Source: Oerskovia paurometabola (lineage in GTDB: Bacteria; Actinomycetota; Actinomycetes; Actinomycetales; Cellulomonadaceae). From it: a stretch of DNA of 64,000 nucleotides. The position numbers were made by a program, and so were the translations under genes. The stretch lies in contig NZ_JAFBBV010000001.1 in NCBI RefSeq assembly GCF_016907365.1, positions 434,001-498,000 on the forward strand, written 5' to 3'. The notes under the pieces were generated by a model. It was not told where the DNA came from. It worked only from the letters and a program-made list of their open reading frames with translations, and made no database searches. Of this stretch, positions 40,543-49,807 are shown in pieces. Numbering within the stretch: the stretch's first letter is position 1; each line of letters opens with the position of its first letter.

Positions 40543-41214
40543 ATGAGCGAAAAGGTGAAGGTCGACATCTGGTCCGACGTTGCGTGCCCCTGGTGCTACG
40601 TCGGCAAGCGCCGTTTCGAGACGGCGCTGGCCGGGTTCGCGGGCCGCGACGACGCCCCCGAGGTGGAGATCGAGTACCACTCGTTCGAGCTCGCGCCGGA
40701 CACCCCGGTCGACTTCGAGGGGACCGAGGTCGACTTCCTGGCCAAGCACAAGGGCATGCCCAAGGGGCAGGTCGAGCAGATGCTCGGACAGATGACGACG
40801 GTCGCCGCTGCGGAGGGCCTCACGTACGACTTCGACGCCCTCCAGCACACCAAGACCCTCAAGGCGCACGAGCTGCTGCACCTCGCGAAGTCGCGCGGCA
40901 AGCAGGTCGAGATGAAGGAGCGCCTCCTCAAGGCCTACTTCGAGCAGGGACGCCACGTCGGCCGCATCGACGAGCTCGTCGCACTGGCGACCGAGGTCGG
41001 GCTCGACGCGGACGAGGTCCGCACGGCCCTCGAGAACGGCGACTTCGCGGACGACGTCGAGCAGGACATCGCGCAGGCCCGCGCCTACGGCATCAGCGGC
41101 GTCCCGTTCTTCGTGTTCAACGGCAAGTACGGGGTCTCGGGCGCGCAGGACCCGGCCGTCTTCACGCAGGTCCTCGACCAGGTCGTCGCGGACGCCGCCG
41201 AGTCCGTGGCCTGA
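40543..41214 (+). CDS. DsbA-family oxidoreductase (FrnE-like)
   Basis: 223 residues, no signal peptide. Thioredoxin-fold start VDIWSDVACPWCYVGKRRFE with the CPWC active site at about 15-18, helical insert, and cis-Pro loop AYGISGVPFFVFNGKYGVSGAQ near 185. This is the cytoplasmic FrnE branch of DsbA proteins, linked to polyketide biosynthesis and oxidative stress in other bacteria. ATG at 40543. Confidence 0.92.
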   Translation: MSEKVKVDIWSDVACPWCYVGKRRFETALAGFAGRDDAPEVEIEYHSFELAPDTPVDFEGTEVDFLAKHKGMPKGQVEQMLGQMTTVAAAEGLTYDFDALQHTKTLKAHELLHLAKSRGKQVEMKERLLKAYFEQGRHVGRIDELVALATEVGLDADEVRTALENGDFADDVEQDIAQARAYGISGVPFFVFNGKYGVSGAQDPAVFTQVLDQVVADAAESVA

Positions 41215-41431
41215 CGCCCCGGTTCGACCGTGGCCTCGGACGCCTCCACCTACCACGTGGAATGCGACCGAGATCACAACAGGAGCGGTAGCGAATGCGA
41301 CCGAGTATCAGCCAGACTGTCGGAAACCCGCAGCGTCGCTGGTCCCGGTGGCCCCGCAGGCGTCCGCCCGTCGAGACGGCCGGCCATCCCACCACCCACG
41401 AGCACCGCAGCACGTGACATCAGGAGATCCC

Positions 41432-41590
41432 ATGACTGACACCCAGGAAAACCTCTTCCACTCGATCGCGAACCCGCGCCGCACGACCCTCATGACGGTC
41501 TCGGCCGCCGAGGCCGCCGCGCCGTTCACGATGGTCGGCAGCGACGACGGCGCTGTGTGCGTCGACGGGGTGTGCGCTCTCCCCGAGTGA
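41432..41590 (+). CDS. Small protein ending CVDGVCALPE (52 residues)
   Basis: ATG 41432 with CAGGAGATC upstream. The product is polar at the start (MTDTQENLFHSIANPRRTT), with Ala-rich middle and the C-terminus DDGAVCVDGVCALPE, two Cys spaced C-x4-C. The shape, a leader-like N-terminus and a short Cys-containing tail, resembles a peptide precursor, but no maturation enzyme is nearby. It may instead be a small metal- or thiol-binding protein. Next to the siderophore importer, in convergent orientation. Confidence 0.55.
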   Translation: MTDTQENLFHSIANPRRTTLMTVSAAEAAAPFTMVGSDDGAVCVDGVCALPE

Positions 41591-41637
41591 TCACCGGCCG
41601 ATTCTCGGCCTACCGCCGACAGATGCCCGGCCCTGCG

Positions 41638-41696
41638 CCGGGTGTGACGAACGGGTCGCCGCGTGCGACCGCTGACCACCCGTTCGTCACACCCGG
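41638..41696. terminator. Long perfect hairpin between convergent genes
   Basis: 19-bp perfect arms (CCGGGTGTGACGAACGGGT and complement) with a 21-nt loop, between the 52-residue protein gene and the siderophore ATPase stop. Confidence 0.8.
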
Positions 41697-41734
41697 GGCG
41701 GGGCCGCGCCTGTCTGATCGGCAGCGCGAGCGAC

Positions 41735-42571
41735 TCAGCCCCGGTGGTGGCGGCCCATCGGCACGAGCGTCGGGGTCCCCGTGATCGGGTCGGGCACGAC
41801 GAGCGAGTCCAGGCCGAACACCTCGCGCACCATCTGCGCGTCGACGACGTCGCCCGGTGCCCCCTCGGTGTGCACCTTGCCGTCGCGCATCGCGACGAGG
41901 CGGTCGGAGTAGCGGCACGCCATGTCGAGGTCGTGCAGCACCATGACGACCGTGGTCCCGCGCGAGGTGTTGAGGTCGACGAGGAGGTCGAGCACGTCGA
42001 TCTGGTGGGCGATGTCGAGGAACGTCGTCGGCTCGTCGAGCAGCAGCAGGTCGGTGCGCTGAGCGAGCGCCATGGCGATCCACACGCGCTGCCGCTGCCC
42101 GCCCGACAGCTCGTCCACGGACCGCTCGGCGAGGTCGAGCGTCCCGGTCGAGGCGAGCGCGTCGGCCACGGCCTCGTCGTCGTCCGCGGTCCATCGCCGG
42201 AACCAGCCCTGGTGGGGGTAGCGGCCGCGACCCACGAGGTCCGCGACGGTGATGCCGTCGGGGGCCACGGGACTCTGCGGCAGCAGGCCGAGCGTGGTCG
42301 CGACCTGCTTGGTGGGCAGCGTGCGGATGTTCTCGCCGTCGAGCAGGACGGCCCCGCCCACGGGCTTGAGCAGGCGCGCGAGGCCGCGCAGCAGCGTCGA
42401 CTTGCCGCACCCGTTGGAGCCGACGATCGACGTGATCTTCCCGGCCGCGATCGTGAGGCTGAGGTCCTCGACGACGAGGCGCTCGTCGTAGGCGAGCGAC
42501 ACGTGGTCGGCCGCGAGCGTGTGCGTCCCGGCGGTGCGCGCGCCCCCGGAGGTCTCGGGGTGGTCGGTCAT
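41735..42571 (-). CDS. Iron-siderophore ABC transporter ATP-binding protein (FecE/FepC type)
   Basis: 278 residues from ATG 42571. Walker [10 protein letters not shown] near residue 51, Q-loop [15 protein letters not shown] near 92, signature [17 protein letters not shown] near 152, Walker [17 protein letters not shown] near 175 and switch [14 protein letters not shown] near 207: all intact. The LDIAHQ and PVAPDG-ITV features are typical of FecCD-coupled ATPases. Last gene of the minus-strand import operon, 2 bases after the permease stop. Confidence 0.95.
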   Translation of the reverse strand: MTDHPETSGGARTAGTHTLAADHVSLAYDERLVVEDLSLTIAAGKITSIVGSNGCGKSTLLRGLARLLKPVGGAVLLDGENIRTLPTKQVATTLGLLPQSPVAPDGITVADLVGRGRYPHQGWFRRWTADDDEAVADALASTGTLDLAERSVDELSGGQRQRVWIAMALAQRTDLLLLDEPTTFLDIAHQIDVLDLLVDLNTSRGTTVVMVLHDLDMACRYSDRLVAMRDGKVHTEGAPGDVVDAQMVREVFGLDSLVVPDPITGTPTLVPMGRHHRG

Positions 42572-42573
42572 TC

Positions 42574-43653
42574 TCAGCCTCCGCGTCCGGAACGGTTGGT
42601 GCGCACGAGCAGCCACAGCAGGTAGGGGGCGCCGACGATGCCCGTGACGACGCCGACGGGCAGCGTCACGTCGGGGATCGCGAACTGTGCGACGAGGTCG
42701 GACCCGAGCACGAGCAGCGCGCCCACGAGGGCCGCGGGCACGAGCGCGAGCCGCCCGTCGCCGAGCGTGCGGCGCGCGATGGGGGCCGCGACGAGCGCGA
42801 CGAACGCGACCGGGCCCACGACCGCGACGGCCGAGCCCGCGAGGCCCACGGCCACGAGGATCAGCAGGAGACGGGAGCGTTCGACGCGGATGCCGAGCGC
42901 GGCCGCGGCGTCGTCACCCAGCTCGAGCGAGCGCAGCCGCGGAGCCAGGTAGGCCGTGAGCGGTACGAGCACCACGAAGCCGACGAGCAGCGGGTTGAGC
43001 GTCGACCAGTCGGAGCGGGCGAGCGAGCCCGTGATCCACACGAGCGCGGCCTGCGCGTCGCGCACGTCGCTCGTCGTGAGGACCCACGAGACCACGCTCA
43101 TGCACAGGGCCGCGACGCCGATCCCGATCAGGACGAGCCGGTACCCGGCCACGCCGCCGCGCCACGCGAGCAGGTAGATCGCGACGGCCGCGACGAGCGA
43201 CCCGACGAGCACCAGCCCCGTGAGCGCGAGCCCGCTGATGCCCAGCACGACGACGCCCAGGACTCCCGCGGCACTCGCGCTCTGCGTGATCCCGATGATG
43301 TCGGGGCTCGCGAGCGGGTTGCGCACGATCGACTGGAAGAGCGCGCCCGACAGGCCCAGCGCGGCCCCCACGACCAGGGCCGTGAGGAGACGCGGCAGGC
43401 GCAGCTCGACGATCACGAACTGCGTGAGGACGTCGGCGCGGCCCAGGACGGTGTCGAGGATGCCGGACAGCGGGACGGACGCGTCGCCCAGCGTCATCCC
43501 GACCGCGGCGAGCACGACGAGCGCGACCGACAGGCCCGTCACGAGCCGCGCCTCGCGCAGGCGCCCGCGGTGACGCGAGGCCCGGGCGACGTCGACACCC
43601 TGGTGGGCGGCGCCGTCGGGCAGGCCGTGCGGGGCCGTGGCCGGGGCGCTCAC
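42574..43653 (-). CDS. Iron-siderophore ABC transporter permease (FecCD type) 2
   Basis: 359 residues from GTG 43653, whose GTGA overlaps the stop of permease 1. FecCD fold, about nine membrane segments: [38 protein letters not shown] (key part [11 protein letters not shown]) is the family signature and [16 protein letters not shown] the ATPase-contacting loop. The N-terminal tail has LPDGAAHQG, encoded by a copy of the dispersed element at 43602-43621. Confidence 0.93.
   Translation of the reverse strand: MSAPATAPHGLPDGAAHQGVDVARASRHRGRLREARLVTGLSVALVVLAAVGMTLGDASVPLSGILDTVLGRADVLTQFVIVELRLPRLLTALVVGAALGLSGALFQSIVRNPLASPDIIGITQSASAAGVLGVVVLGISGLALTGLVLVGSLVAAVAIYLLAWRGGVAGYRLVLIGIGVAALCMSVVSWVLTTSDVRDAQAALVWITGSLARSDWSTLNPLLVGFVVLVPLTAYLAPRLRSLELGDDAAAALGIRVERSRLLLILVAVGLAGSAVAVVGPVAFVALVAAPIARRTLGDGRLALVPAALVGALLVLGSDLVAQFAIPDVTLPVGVVTGIVGAPYLLWLLVRTNRSGRGG
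43602..43621 (-). repeat. In-gene copy of the dispersed element (20 nt)
   Basis: Reverse strand reads GCCCGACGGCGCCGCCCACC, identical over 20 bases to the copy at 19207-19226 in the ABC ATPase gene. It encodes PDGAAH in the permease N-terminal tail. Confidence 0.75.
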
Positions 43654-44708
43654 AGCGACACCGTCTTCCCGCGCCGCACGAGCGCGATGAACAGGGGCGC
43701 GCCCACGACCGCCGTGACCACGCCCGCCTGCAGCTCGCCAGGGCGCGCCACGACACGCCCGATCACGTCGCACCCGATGAGCAGCACGGGCGCCGCGACG
43801 GCCGCGTACGGCAGCACCCACCGGTAGTCCAGCCCGACGACGTAGCGCGCCACGTGCGGGACGACGAGCCCCACGAAGGCCACGGGTCCCACGGCCGCGG
43901 TCGCGGCCCCGCACAGCAGCACGATCGCGACGCCAGCGACCACGCGCGTGCGGGTCACGTCCTGCCCGAGGCCGCGTGCGACGTCGTCTCCCAGGGCCAG
44001 GCCGTTGAGCGAGCGCCCGAGCGCGAGCGCCAGCACCAGGCCCACGACGACGAACGGCAGCACCTGCCACACGACGGCCGAGCCGCGCGCCGCGAGCGAT
44101 CCGACCTGCCAGAAGCGCATGAGGTCGAGCGCGGCGCGGTCGACCAGGAGGACCGCCGTCACGACCGACGTCAGCGCCGCCGTGACGGCAGCACCGGCGA
44201 GGGCGAGCTTGACCGGGGTCGCGCCCTCGCGCCCCACGCTCGCGACCCCGTAGACCACGGCCGCCGCGACCGCAGCGCCCGCGAATGCGAACCACACGTA
44301 GCCGCCGACCTGCGAGACCCCGAAGAACGAGATCGCACCGACCACGAAGAGCGACGCGCCCGCGCTGATGCCGAGCAGGCCCGGGTCGGCGAGCGGGTTG
44401 CGCGTCAGACCCTGCATGAGCGTGCCCGCTGCGCCGAGCGCGGCCCCCGCGACGAGGCCCACGAGCGTGCGGGGCACGCGCTTCTCGATCACGACGAGGT
44501 GGTCGGGGTTGGTCGGGTCGTAGCTCGTGAGGGCGTCCATGACGACGCTCAGCGGCAGGGCGTTGGCCCCGACCGCGAGGCTCAGCGCGCACACCGCGGC
44601 GAGCGCCACGACCAGGACGACGAGCCCGACGACGAGACGCCGAGCACGGGCCGGGCGACGAGAGGTCGCCCGGCCCGTGCCGGCGTCTGTGCTGTGGGTC
44701 GTGCTCAT
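43650..44708 (-). CDS. Iron-siderophore ABC transporter permease (FecCD type) 1
   Basis: 352 residues, ATG 44708. Signature RVPRTLVGLVAGAALGAAGTLMQ and TRNPLADPGLLGISAGAS near 95-125, GPVAFVGLVVPHVARYVVG near 285. Forms the heterodimeric channel with permease 2. Follows the binding-protein gene by 13 bases. Confidence 0.93.
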   Translation of the reverse strand: MSTTHSTDAGTGRATSRRPARARRLVVGLVVLVVALAAVCALSLAVGANALPLSVVMDALTSYDPTNPDHLVVIEKRVPRTLVGLVAGAALGAAGTLMQGLTRNPLADPGLLGISAGASLFVVGAISFFGVSQVGGYVWFAFAGAAVAAAVVYGVASVGREGATPVKLALAGAAVTAALTSVVTAVLLVDRAALDLMRFWQVGSLAARGSAVVWQVLPFVVVGLVLALALGRSLNGLALGDDVARGLGQDVTRTRVVAGVAIVLLCGAATAAVGPVAFVGLVVPHVARYVVGLDYRWVLPYAAVAAPVLLIGCDVIGRVVARPGELQAGVVTAVVGAPLFIALVRRGKTVSL

Positions 44709-44721
44709 GAGTGGTGTGAGA

Positions 44722-45780
44722 CTACGACACCTTCTCGGCGGCGGTCGCGAGCTGCGGCACGTACTGGTCCAGCATCCACGGGATGGACAGGACCGTGGGG
44801 GCGCTCGACGCCATGACGAACGACTCGCCCACGATCGGGGCGAAACGGCCCTCGGCGACCGCGGGCATCGCGGCGATGACCGGGTCGGCCACGAACGTGT
44901 CGACGTCGGCCTGTGTCGCGAAGTACATGATGAGGACGTCGGTCTCGATCTTGGAGACGTTCTCGTAGCTCAGCGGGTACCAGAACGTCCCGGACGACGG
45001 GTCGGCGTCGAGCTCCGCGACGCTCGGGGAGAGCGTCATGCCGAGGTCCTCGACGACCTGCACGCGCGGGTCCCCGGCGCGGTAGACGTTGAGCTGGTCG
45101 GCCGTGTTGGCGGCCGCGTAGAAGAAGGACTTGTCCTTGATGACCGGGTAGGCGTCCGACTGCGCGGCGATGCCGGCGTCCGTCTCCTGGAGCAGGGCGT
45201 CGGCCTCGTCGGACAGGCCCAGGGCCTCGCCGACGATGTCGAGCTGGTCCTGCCACGACAGGGACCACGGCTCGTCCGGGTACGCGACGACGGGTGCGAT
45301 CTTGGAGAGCTTGTCGAACTCCTCCTGCGTGATGCCCGAGTAGGGGGCCAGGATGACGTCGGGCTTGGCGGCCACGACCTCCTCGAACGGCACCTCGCTC
45401 GTGTCGCCGCCCGAGAGGAGGGTCGGCGTCTCGGCGCCCATCTCGTCGAGCGTCGAGGCGACCCAGGGGAGCACGCCGTCGGCGTTGCCGCCGTACTTGT
45501 AGGCGGGCATCGCGACGGGCACGACGCCGAGCGCGAGGACGGCGTCCTGCGTCGACCAGCCCCACGTCACGACGCGCTCGGGCTTCTCCTCGATGACGGC
45601 CTCGCCGAGAGCGCTGTCGATCGTCACGGGGAAGGCGCCCTCGGACGCGGTGCTGTCGGCCGCGGGCGACGAGGCGTCGCCGGTGGACCCGCCGGAGCAG
45701 GCTCCCAGGGCGAACGCGGTGGCGACGGTCGCGGCGACCAGCGCTGCGGGCCGGAGCCGTCGAGAGACGGTGCGAGACAT
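44722..45780 (-). CDS. Iron-siderophore-binding lipoprotein
   Basis: 352 residues from ATG 45780. Lipobox ATAFALGACSGG (Cys near 28). Family-8 binding protein: RVVTWGWSTQDAVLALGVVPVAM, TLDEMGAETP, AAKPDVILAPYSGITQEEFDKLSKIAPVVAY and a C-terminal VMASSAPTVLSIPWMLDQYVP, with the long connecting helix of FepB/FhuD-like proteins. Captures a ferric siderophore outside the membrane. First gene of the operon, behind an IdeR box, so iron-repressed. Confidence 0.93.
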   Translation of the reverse strand: MSRTVSRRLRPAALVAATVATAFALGACSGGSTGDASSPAADSTASEGAFPVTIDSALGEAVIEEKPERVVTWGWSTQDAVLALGVVPVAMPAYKYGGNADGVLPWVASTLDEMGAETPTLLSGGDTSEVPFEEVVAAKPDVILAPYSGITQEEFDKLSKIAPVVAYPDEPWSLSWQDQLDIVGEALGLSDEADALLQETDAGIAAQSDAYPVIKDKSFFYAAANTADQLNVYRAGDPRVQVVEDLGMTLSPSVAELDADPSSGTFWYPLSYENVSKIETDVLIMYFATQADVDTFVADPVIAAMPAVAEGRFAPIVGESFVMASSAPTVLSIPWMLDQYVPQLATAAEKVS

Positions 45781-45818
45781 GATGCTCCTCGGTCGGTGCT
45801 GCACGGGGGTGGTGGTGC

Positions 45819-45839
45819 TAGAGGTAAGGCTAACCTCAT
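45819..45839. promoter_or_regulatory. IdeR/DtxR iron box
   Basis: TAGAGGTAAGGCTAACCTCAT contains AGGTAAGGCTAACCT, one mismatch from the IdeR core AGGTTAGGCTAACCT. It starts 39 bases before the binding-protein ATG, over the expected promoter of the import operon. Confidence 0.85.
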
Positions 45840-45962
45840 GACCTGGGAGCCCTCGACGAAGGGGGCCCGCGCGACCCAGTGGGATGGTTCACAACGTCCT
45901 GTCATCTCCCGGCCGGGGTGTGTCGCGGAACTGCCGTCCGGGGGTGGTCGGTGTGCTGGTGC

Positions 45963-46017
45963 CGAGCACGAGGTTGCGGTCGTTATGACCGGCTTGGTGA
46001 CCGCAACCTCGTGCTCG
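45963..46017. terminator. Long perfect hairpin downstream of the glycosylase gene
   Basis: 19-bp perfect arms (CGAGCACGAGGTTGCGGTC and complement) with a 17-nt loop, 20 bases past the minus-strand glycosylase stop. A third partial copy of the arm (ACCTCGTGCTC) lies at 46028-46038, over the stop codon itself. Confidence 0.75.
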
Positions 46018-46036
46018 ACCGCACGGAACCTCGTGC

Positions 46037-47005
46037 TCAGTTGGCCCGGTGGTCCTGGATCGAGAGCCTCGGACCGCGCCGCGGCGCGTGCCCCAGTCCC
46101 GACACCTCGAGCAGCCGCACGACCCGGTACCGGTGCGGCGCGTAGGGCGCGAGCAGCGCCAGCATCCCAAGGTCGTCGGTCCGTTCGCCGGTCAGCGCCC
46201 ACCCGACGGCCTTGGCCAGGTGGAAGTCCCCGACCGACACCGCGTCCGCGTCCCCGAGCGCCCGCTGCGCCACCTCCGCGGCCGTCCACACCCCGACCCC
46301 GGGCACGAGCTGCAACCGCGCCTGCGCCGCGGCCGGGTCCATCACCGCGCACTCCTCGAGCCGCCGGGCGACGCGTGCGCACTCGACGACGGTCCGCGCC
46401 CGCCGCGGGTCGACGCCGGCCCGGTGCCAGTCCCACGTGGGGATCGTCGCCCAGGTCCGTGCGTCGGGCACCACGCGCATGCCGTCGGGCGCAGGCCCCG
46501 GCGCGGGCGTCCCGTAGCGAGCGAGCAACCAGCGCCACGCGTGGTGCGCGGTCACGACCTGCACCTTCTGCTCCAGGACGGCAGGCACCAGGGCCTCGAG
46601 CACCCGCCCGGTGCGGGGGACACGCAGCCCGGGGTGGCGGCGGTGCGCGTCGCGGAGGCGAGCGGGAGGCTCGAAGGAGGCTGCGTCGTCGGGCTCGCCG
46701 AGGAGCGACGGGAGCGACGCGGCGAGCTCGCCTGACCCCGGCCCCCACGCCTGCCCGACGACGTCACGCGCCCCCGCCTGCACCAGCCGGTAGGTCACGG
46801 GGCCGGTGGGGAAGAGGCTCGTGCGCCAGGTCCCGGCGTGCGGGCCGCCCGGCACGACGCGGAACGTGGGGTCGTAGGGGCCGCGGGCGAGCTTCGCGAG
46901 CGTCGACCGCAGGTCGAGCGGGCGCTCGGAGCGCAGGGCGAGGGGGAGCGCGTCGGCAGCCCCAGGCCCTGCGAAGGCCGGGGCGGAGAGCGGGGACGCG
47001 GTCAT
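46037..47005 (-). CDS. DNA-3-methyladenine glycosylase II-like (HhH-GPD, AlkA type)
   Basis: 322 residues from ATG 47005. C-terminal half is the HhH-GPD fold: LEALVPAVLEQKVQVVTAHHAWR near residue 130, helix-hairpin-helix LQLVPGVGVWTAAEVAQRALGD near 240, and catalytic Asp in AVSVGDFHLAK near 266. The N-terminal domain resembles the AlkA beta domain. Removes alkylated purines. No adaptive-response regulator (Ada) is next to it. Confidence 0.85.
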   Translation of the reverse strand: MTASPLSAPAFAGPGAADALPLALRSERPLDLRSTLAKLARGPYDPTFRVVPGGPHAGTWRTSLFPTGPVTYRLVQAGARDVVGQAWGPGSGELAASLPSLLGEPDDAASFEPPARLRDAHRRHPGLRVPRTGRVLEALVPAVLEQKVQVVTAHHAWRWLLARYGTPAPGPAPDGMRVVPDARTWATIPTWDWHRAGVDPRRARTVVECARVARRLEECAVMDPAAAQARLQLVPGVGVWTAAEVAQRALGDADAVSVGDFHLAKAVGWALTGERTDDLGMLALLAPYAPHRYRVVRLLEVSGLGHAPRRGPRLSIQDHRAN

Positions 47006-47076
47006 CGCCCCAGTGTCGCACCGGAGCCTGGGCGTCCTGGGCGCCCGTGAACCGGCCGGGCTCGGCGCGTGGGTCC

Positions 47077-47127
47077 AGAACGGGTTTGAGGTCGCCACCG
47101 ACGCGGTGGCGACCTCAAACCCGTTCT
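47077..47127. terminator. Long perfect hairpin downstream of RNase H
   Basis: 24-bp perfect stem (AGAACGGGTTTGAGGTCGCC and ACCG, with complement) closed by a 3-nt loop, 17 bases past the RNase H stop. The arm shares GAACGGG-N-TTGAGGTCG with the hairpin at 10354-10406. Confidence 0.85.
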
Positions 47128-47143
47128 CGGCAGCTCGCGTGGG

Positions 47144-47755
47144 TCAGTCGAAGAGCGTCGACTCGGTCCAGGCCTCGGCGGCGGCGCGGCTCGCAGCGGT
47201 GGCCCCGACCTTGGCTGCAGGGCGAGCAGCCGCTGCCGGGCGCTTCGCCGCAGGCGCGGCCACGAGGTCGTCCGTCCCCGCGAGCGTTGCGCGCTCCTCG
47301 CCACGACCAGCGGCCCAGTCCTGCGCCGCGAGGCCCGCGAGCTGGTCGGCCCGCTCGTTGAAGTGGTTGCCGACGTGCCCGCGCACCCACCGGAAACGCA
47401 CCGGTCCGGGTCGGGCCGTGATCGCGGCCTCGATGCCCTGCACGAGCTCGAGGTTCTTCACGGGGCTGCCACCGGCGGTCCGCCAGCCCTTGCGCTTCCA
47501 TCCTTCGAGCCACTCCGACGCGCACTTGATGGCGTACTGGGAGTCGGACTCGATGAGGAGCGGCTCGGCGCTGGGGTGGGCGCGTACCGCTTCCAGCAGA
47601 GCCATGAGCTCCGCGATCTGGTTCGTCCCGGAGGCTGCGCCGCCCGAGTCGAAGGTTCCGTCGTGGTTGATCCACGCCCAACCGATCGCTCCACCCGGGT
47701 TGACCAGGCACGAGCCGTCGGTGCTGACAGTGATCACTTGTGCGTCCTCGCTCAT
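47144..47755 (-). CDS. rnhA: Ribonuclease HI
   Basis: 203 residues from ATG 47755. Catalytic residues in order: Asp in VSTDGSCLVNPGG near 10, Glu in QIAELMALLEAV near 46, Asp in IESDSQYAIKCASEWL near 68, and HVGNHFNERAD with His and final Asp near 125-135. Conserved KNLELVQGIEAAI and WVRGHVGN. A ~50-residue Ala-rich tail after the catalytic domain is extra. Degrades RNA in RNA-DNA hybrids. Confidence 0.93.
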   Translation of the reverse strand: MSEDAQVITVSTDGSCLVNPGGAIGWAWINHDGTFDSGGAASGTNQIAELMALLEAVRAHPSAEPLLIESDSQYAIKCASEWLEGWKRKGWRTAGGSPVKNLELVQGIEAAITARPGPVRFRWVRGHVGNHFNERADQLAGLAAQDWAAGRGEERATLAGTDDLVAAPAAKRPAAAARPAAKVGATAASRAAAEAWTESTLFD

Positions 47756-47897
47756 CGGAGTCGGAAGTCCGTCGGGCCCATTGTCCCCGACTTTCCGAGG
47801 CCCGAGGACCGCGGCTCGCGCGCCCGCGGGTGATGTCGGAGCGAGCGTGACCCAGACCTCACGCTGGTTCTGACAGCCCCGGGCCGGTACACGCACA

Positions 47898-47937
47898 GCG
47901 CCCCCGCCCCCACCGGTGACCGGGGGAGCGGGGGCGC
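47898..47937. terminator. Hairpin terminator downstream of the FKBP gene
   Basis: 10-bp perfect outer stem GCGCCCCCGC / GCGGGGGCGC with a further partly paired CCCC/GGGG interior, 15 bases past the FKBP stop and upstream of the next minus-strand gene. Confidence 0.7.
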
Positions 47938-47951
47938 CACGTGACCAGGGC

Positions 47952-48329
47952 TCAGCTGACGCCGAGCAGGTCGATCACGAAGACGAGCGTCTTGCCGGAC
48001 AGGCGGTGGCCGCCACCGGCCGGGCCGTAGGCGAGCTCCGGGGGGCAGACGAGCTTGCGGCGCCCGCCGACCTTCATCCCCGGGATGCCCTGCTGCCAGC
48101 CGGCGATGAGGCTGCGCAGCGGGAAGTTGATGGACTGGCCGCGGCTCCAGGACGAGTCGAACTCCTCGCCGGAGTCGTACTCGACGCCCAGGTAGTGGAC
48201 GTTGACGGTCGAGCCGGGCTGCGCCTCGGCGCCGTCGCCGACGATCAGGTCGGTGACCTCGAGCTCGGTGGGGGCCGGGCCCTCGGGGGCGTCGACCTCA
48301 GGACGGGTGCGTTCGGTGTTCTCGGACAT
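47952..48329 (-). CDS. FKBP-type peptidyl-prolyl isomerase
   Basis: 125 residues, single FKBP domain with an acidic N-terminal tail. GSTVNVHYLGVEYDSGEEFDSSW, IAGWQQGIPGMKVGGRRKLVCPPELAYG and FVIDLLGV are the conserved binding-pocket strands (Tyr, Phe, Asp, Trp, Tyr). Cytoplasmic, no signal peptide. Catalyses prolyl cis-trans isomerisation. Confidence 0.93.
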   Translation of the reverse strand: MSENTERTRPEVDAPEGPAPTELEVTDLIVGDGAEAQPGSTVNVHYLGVEYDSGEEFDSSWSRGQSINFPLRSLIAGWQQGIPGMKVGGRRKLVCPPELAYGPAGGGHRLSGKTLVFVIDLLGVS

Positions 48330-48452
48330 GTTCCGATCCAACCACGCCCCGCCGCTGCGCGGGCTGTCGCAACTCCCGCGAACCGCAGAACCGTGCGGAA
48401 AAGTTGGGGATCCCGAAACCCACGGAGGCCCATTTCTTGCCATGATGAACGC

Positions 48453-49571
48453 ATGACTCCCCCCGCCACCCCGACCTCCGGCGTGCCCGCGAACGCAGGT
48501 GCGGACCGCCGTCGGACACCTCAGGACATCCGCCGCTGGCGCCGCTACCTGGCCGACGAGCGTGCCGAGGCCGCGACCTACCGTGACCTGGCCTCGCGCC
48601 GCACGGGCGAGGAGAAGCAGATCCTCCTGGCGCTCGCCGACGCCGAGAAGCGGCACGAGGACCACTGGCTCGCGCTGCTCGGCGACGACGTGGGCAAGCC
48701 GCTGCGCGGCGACTGGCGCACGCGGTCGCTCGGGCTGTTCGCGCGCCGGTTCGGCGGGGTGTTCGTGCTCGCGCTCGCGCAGCGGGCCGAGGCCCGGTCG
48801 TCGTACGAGACCGACGTCGACGCGACCGCCACGATGGCGGCCGACGAGCGCATCCACGAGGAGGTCGTGCGCGGCCTCGCGACGCGCGGGCGCATGCGCA
48901 TGTCGGGGACGTTCCGGGCCGCGGTGTTCGGCGCGAACGACGGCCTGGTGTCCAACCTCGCGCTGATCCTCGGGATCGGGGCGTCGGGTGCGTCGAACGC
49001 GACCGTGCTGCTGTCGGGCCTCGCAGGTCTGCTGGCGGGCGCCCTGTCGATGGGTGCGGGCGAGTACGTGTCGGTGCGCTCGCAGCGCGAGCTGCTCGAC
49101 GCGTCGACGCCTTCGCCGCTGGCGTCCGCGGCCCTGCCGCACCTCGACGTCGACGCCAACGAGCTCGCGCTCGTCTACCGGGCGCGGGGCCTCGCACCCG
49201 ACGAGGCCGAGAGGCACGCGGGCGAGGTCCTGTCGACGTACACGGCCGCGACCGTGATCGCGCCGGCGGTGGAGGGGGACGAGTTCGAGACGCACGGCTC
49301 TGCGATGGGCGCCGCGGTGTCCTCGTTCCTGTTCTTCGCGTCGGGCGCGCTCATCCCCGTGCTGCCGTACCTGTTCGGCCTCCAGGGCGGGGTCGCGGTG
49401 CTCGTCGGGAGCGGACTCGTGGGGCTCGCGCTGCTCGGGACGGGCGCCACGGTCGGGCTGCTTTCGGGCGCCTCGCCGATCAAGCGGGCGCTGCGCCAGC
49501 TCGCGATCGGGTTCGGCGCCGCGGCCGCGACGTACGCGCTGGGCCTGGTCTTCGGGGCGACGGTCGCGTAG
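48453..49571 (+). CDS. Ferritin-like/VIT1 fusion membrane protein (MbfA type)
   Basis: 372 residues. N-terminal ferritin-like (erythrin-vacuolar iron transport) domain with iron ligands in DERAEAATYRDLA near 34, EEKQILLALADAEKRHEDHW near 54-72 and DERIHEEVV near 130. C-terminal VIT1/CCC1 domain with about five membrane segments: FGANDGLVSNLALILGIGASG near 157 and GALSMGAGEYVSVRSQREL near 197. MbfA proteins export iron under iron or peroxide stress. ATG at 48453. Expected to oppose the siderophore importer 3 kb away. No iron box is obvious before it. Confidence 0.9.
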   Translation: MTPPATPTSGVPANAGADRRRTPQDIRRWRRYLADERAEAATYRDLASRRTGEEKQILLALADAEKRHEDHWLALLGDDVGKPLRGDWRTRSLGLFARRFGGVFVLALAQRAEARSSYETDVDATATMAADERIHEEVVRGLATRGRMRMSGTFRAAVFGANDGLVSNLALILGIGASGASNATVLLSGLAGLLAGALSMGAGEYVSVRSQRELLDASTPSPLASAALPHLDVDANELALVYRARGLAPDEAERHAGEVLSTYTAATVIAPAVEGDEFETHGSAMGAAVSSFLFFASGALIPVLPYLFGLQGGVAVLVGSGLVGLALLGTGATVGLLSGASPIKRALRQLAIGFGAAAATYALGLVFGATVA

Positions 49572-49582
49572 TCGTTTCCGAG

Positions 49583-49593
49583 GCCCGACGGCG
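49583..49593 (+). repeat. Copy of the dispersed 11-mer, intergenic
   Basis: Exact GCCCGACGGCG 12 bases after the MbfA-like stop, followed by GAGCGCGCC. The rest of the 236-base gap up to the next gene shows no clear hairpin or promoter. Confidence 0.7.
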
Positions 49594-49807
49594 GAGCGCG
49601 CCTCGGTCCTTGGGTGGGGGCCCTGTGGCGGACGAGAACTCGCGTGCCGGACATGTCCTCCTTGCGCTGACCGCCGGTGTGCGTCGATACTCGCCGCACA
49701 CTCGGTGGCGGCAGGGCGCCCCGGCGGTGTGGGCGACGACGCTCGGTCGGCCCACCGCCTGCGTCCCGGTGCCTCCGACCGTCGAAGGCCCCGAGGAGAC
49801 CGCGCTG

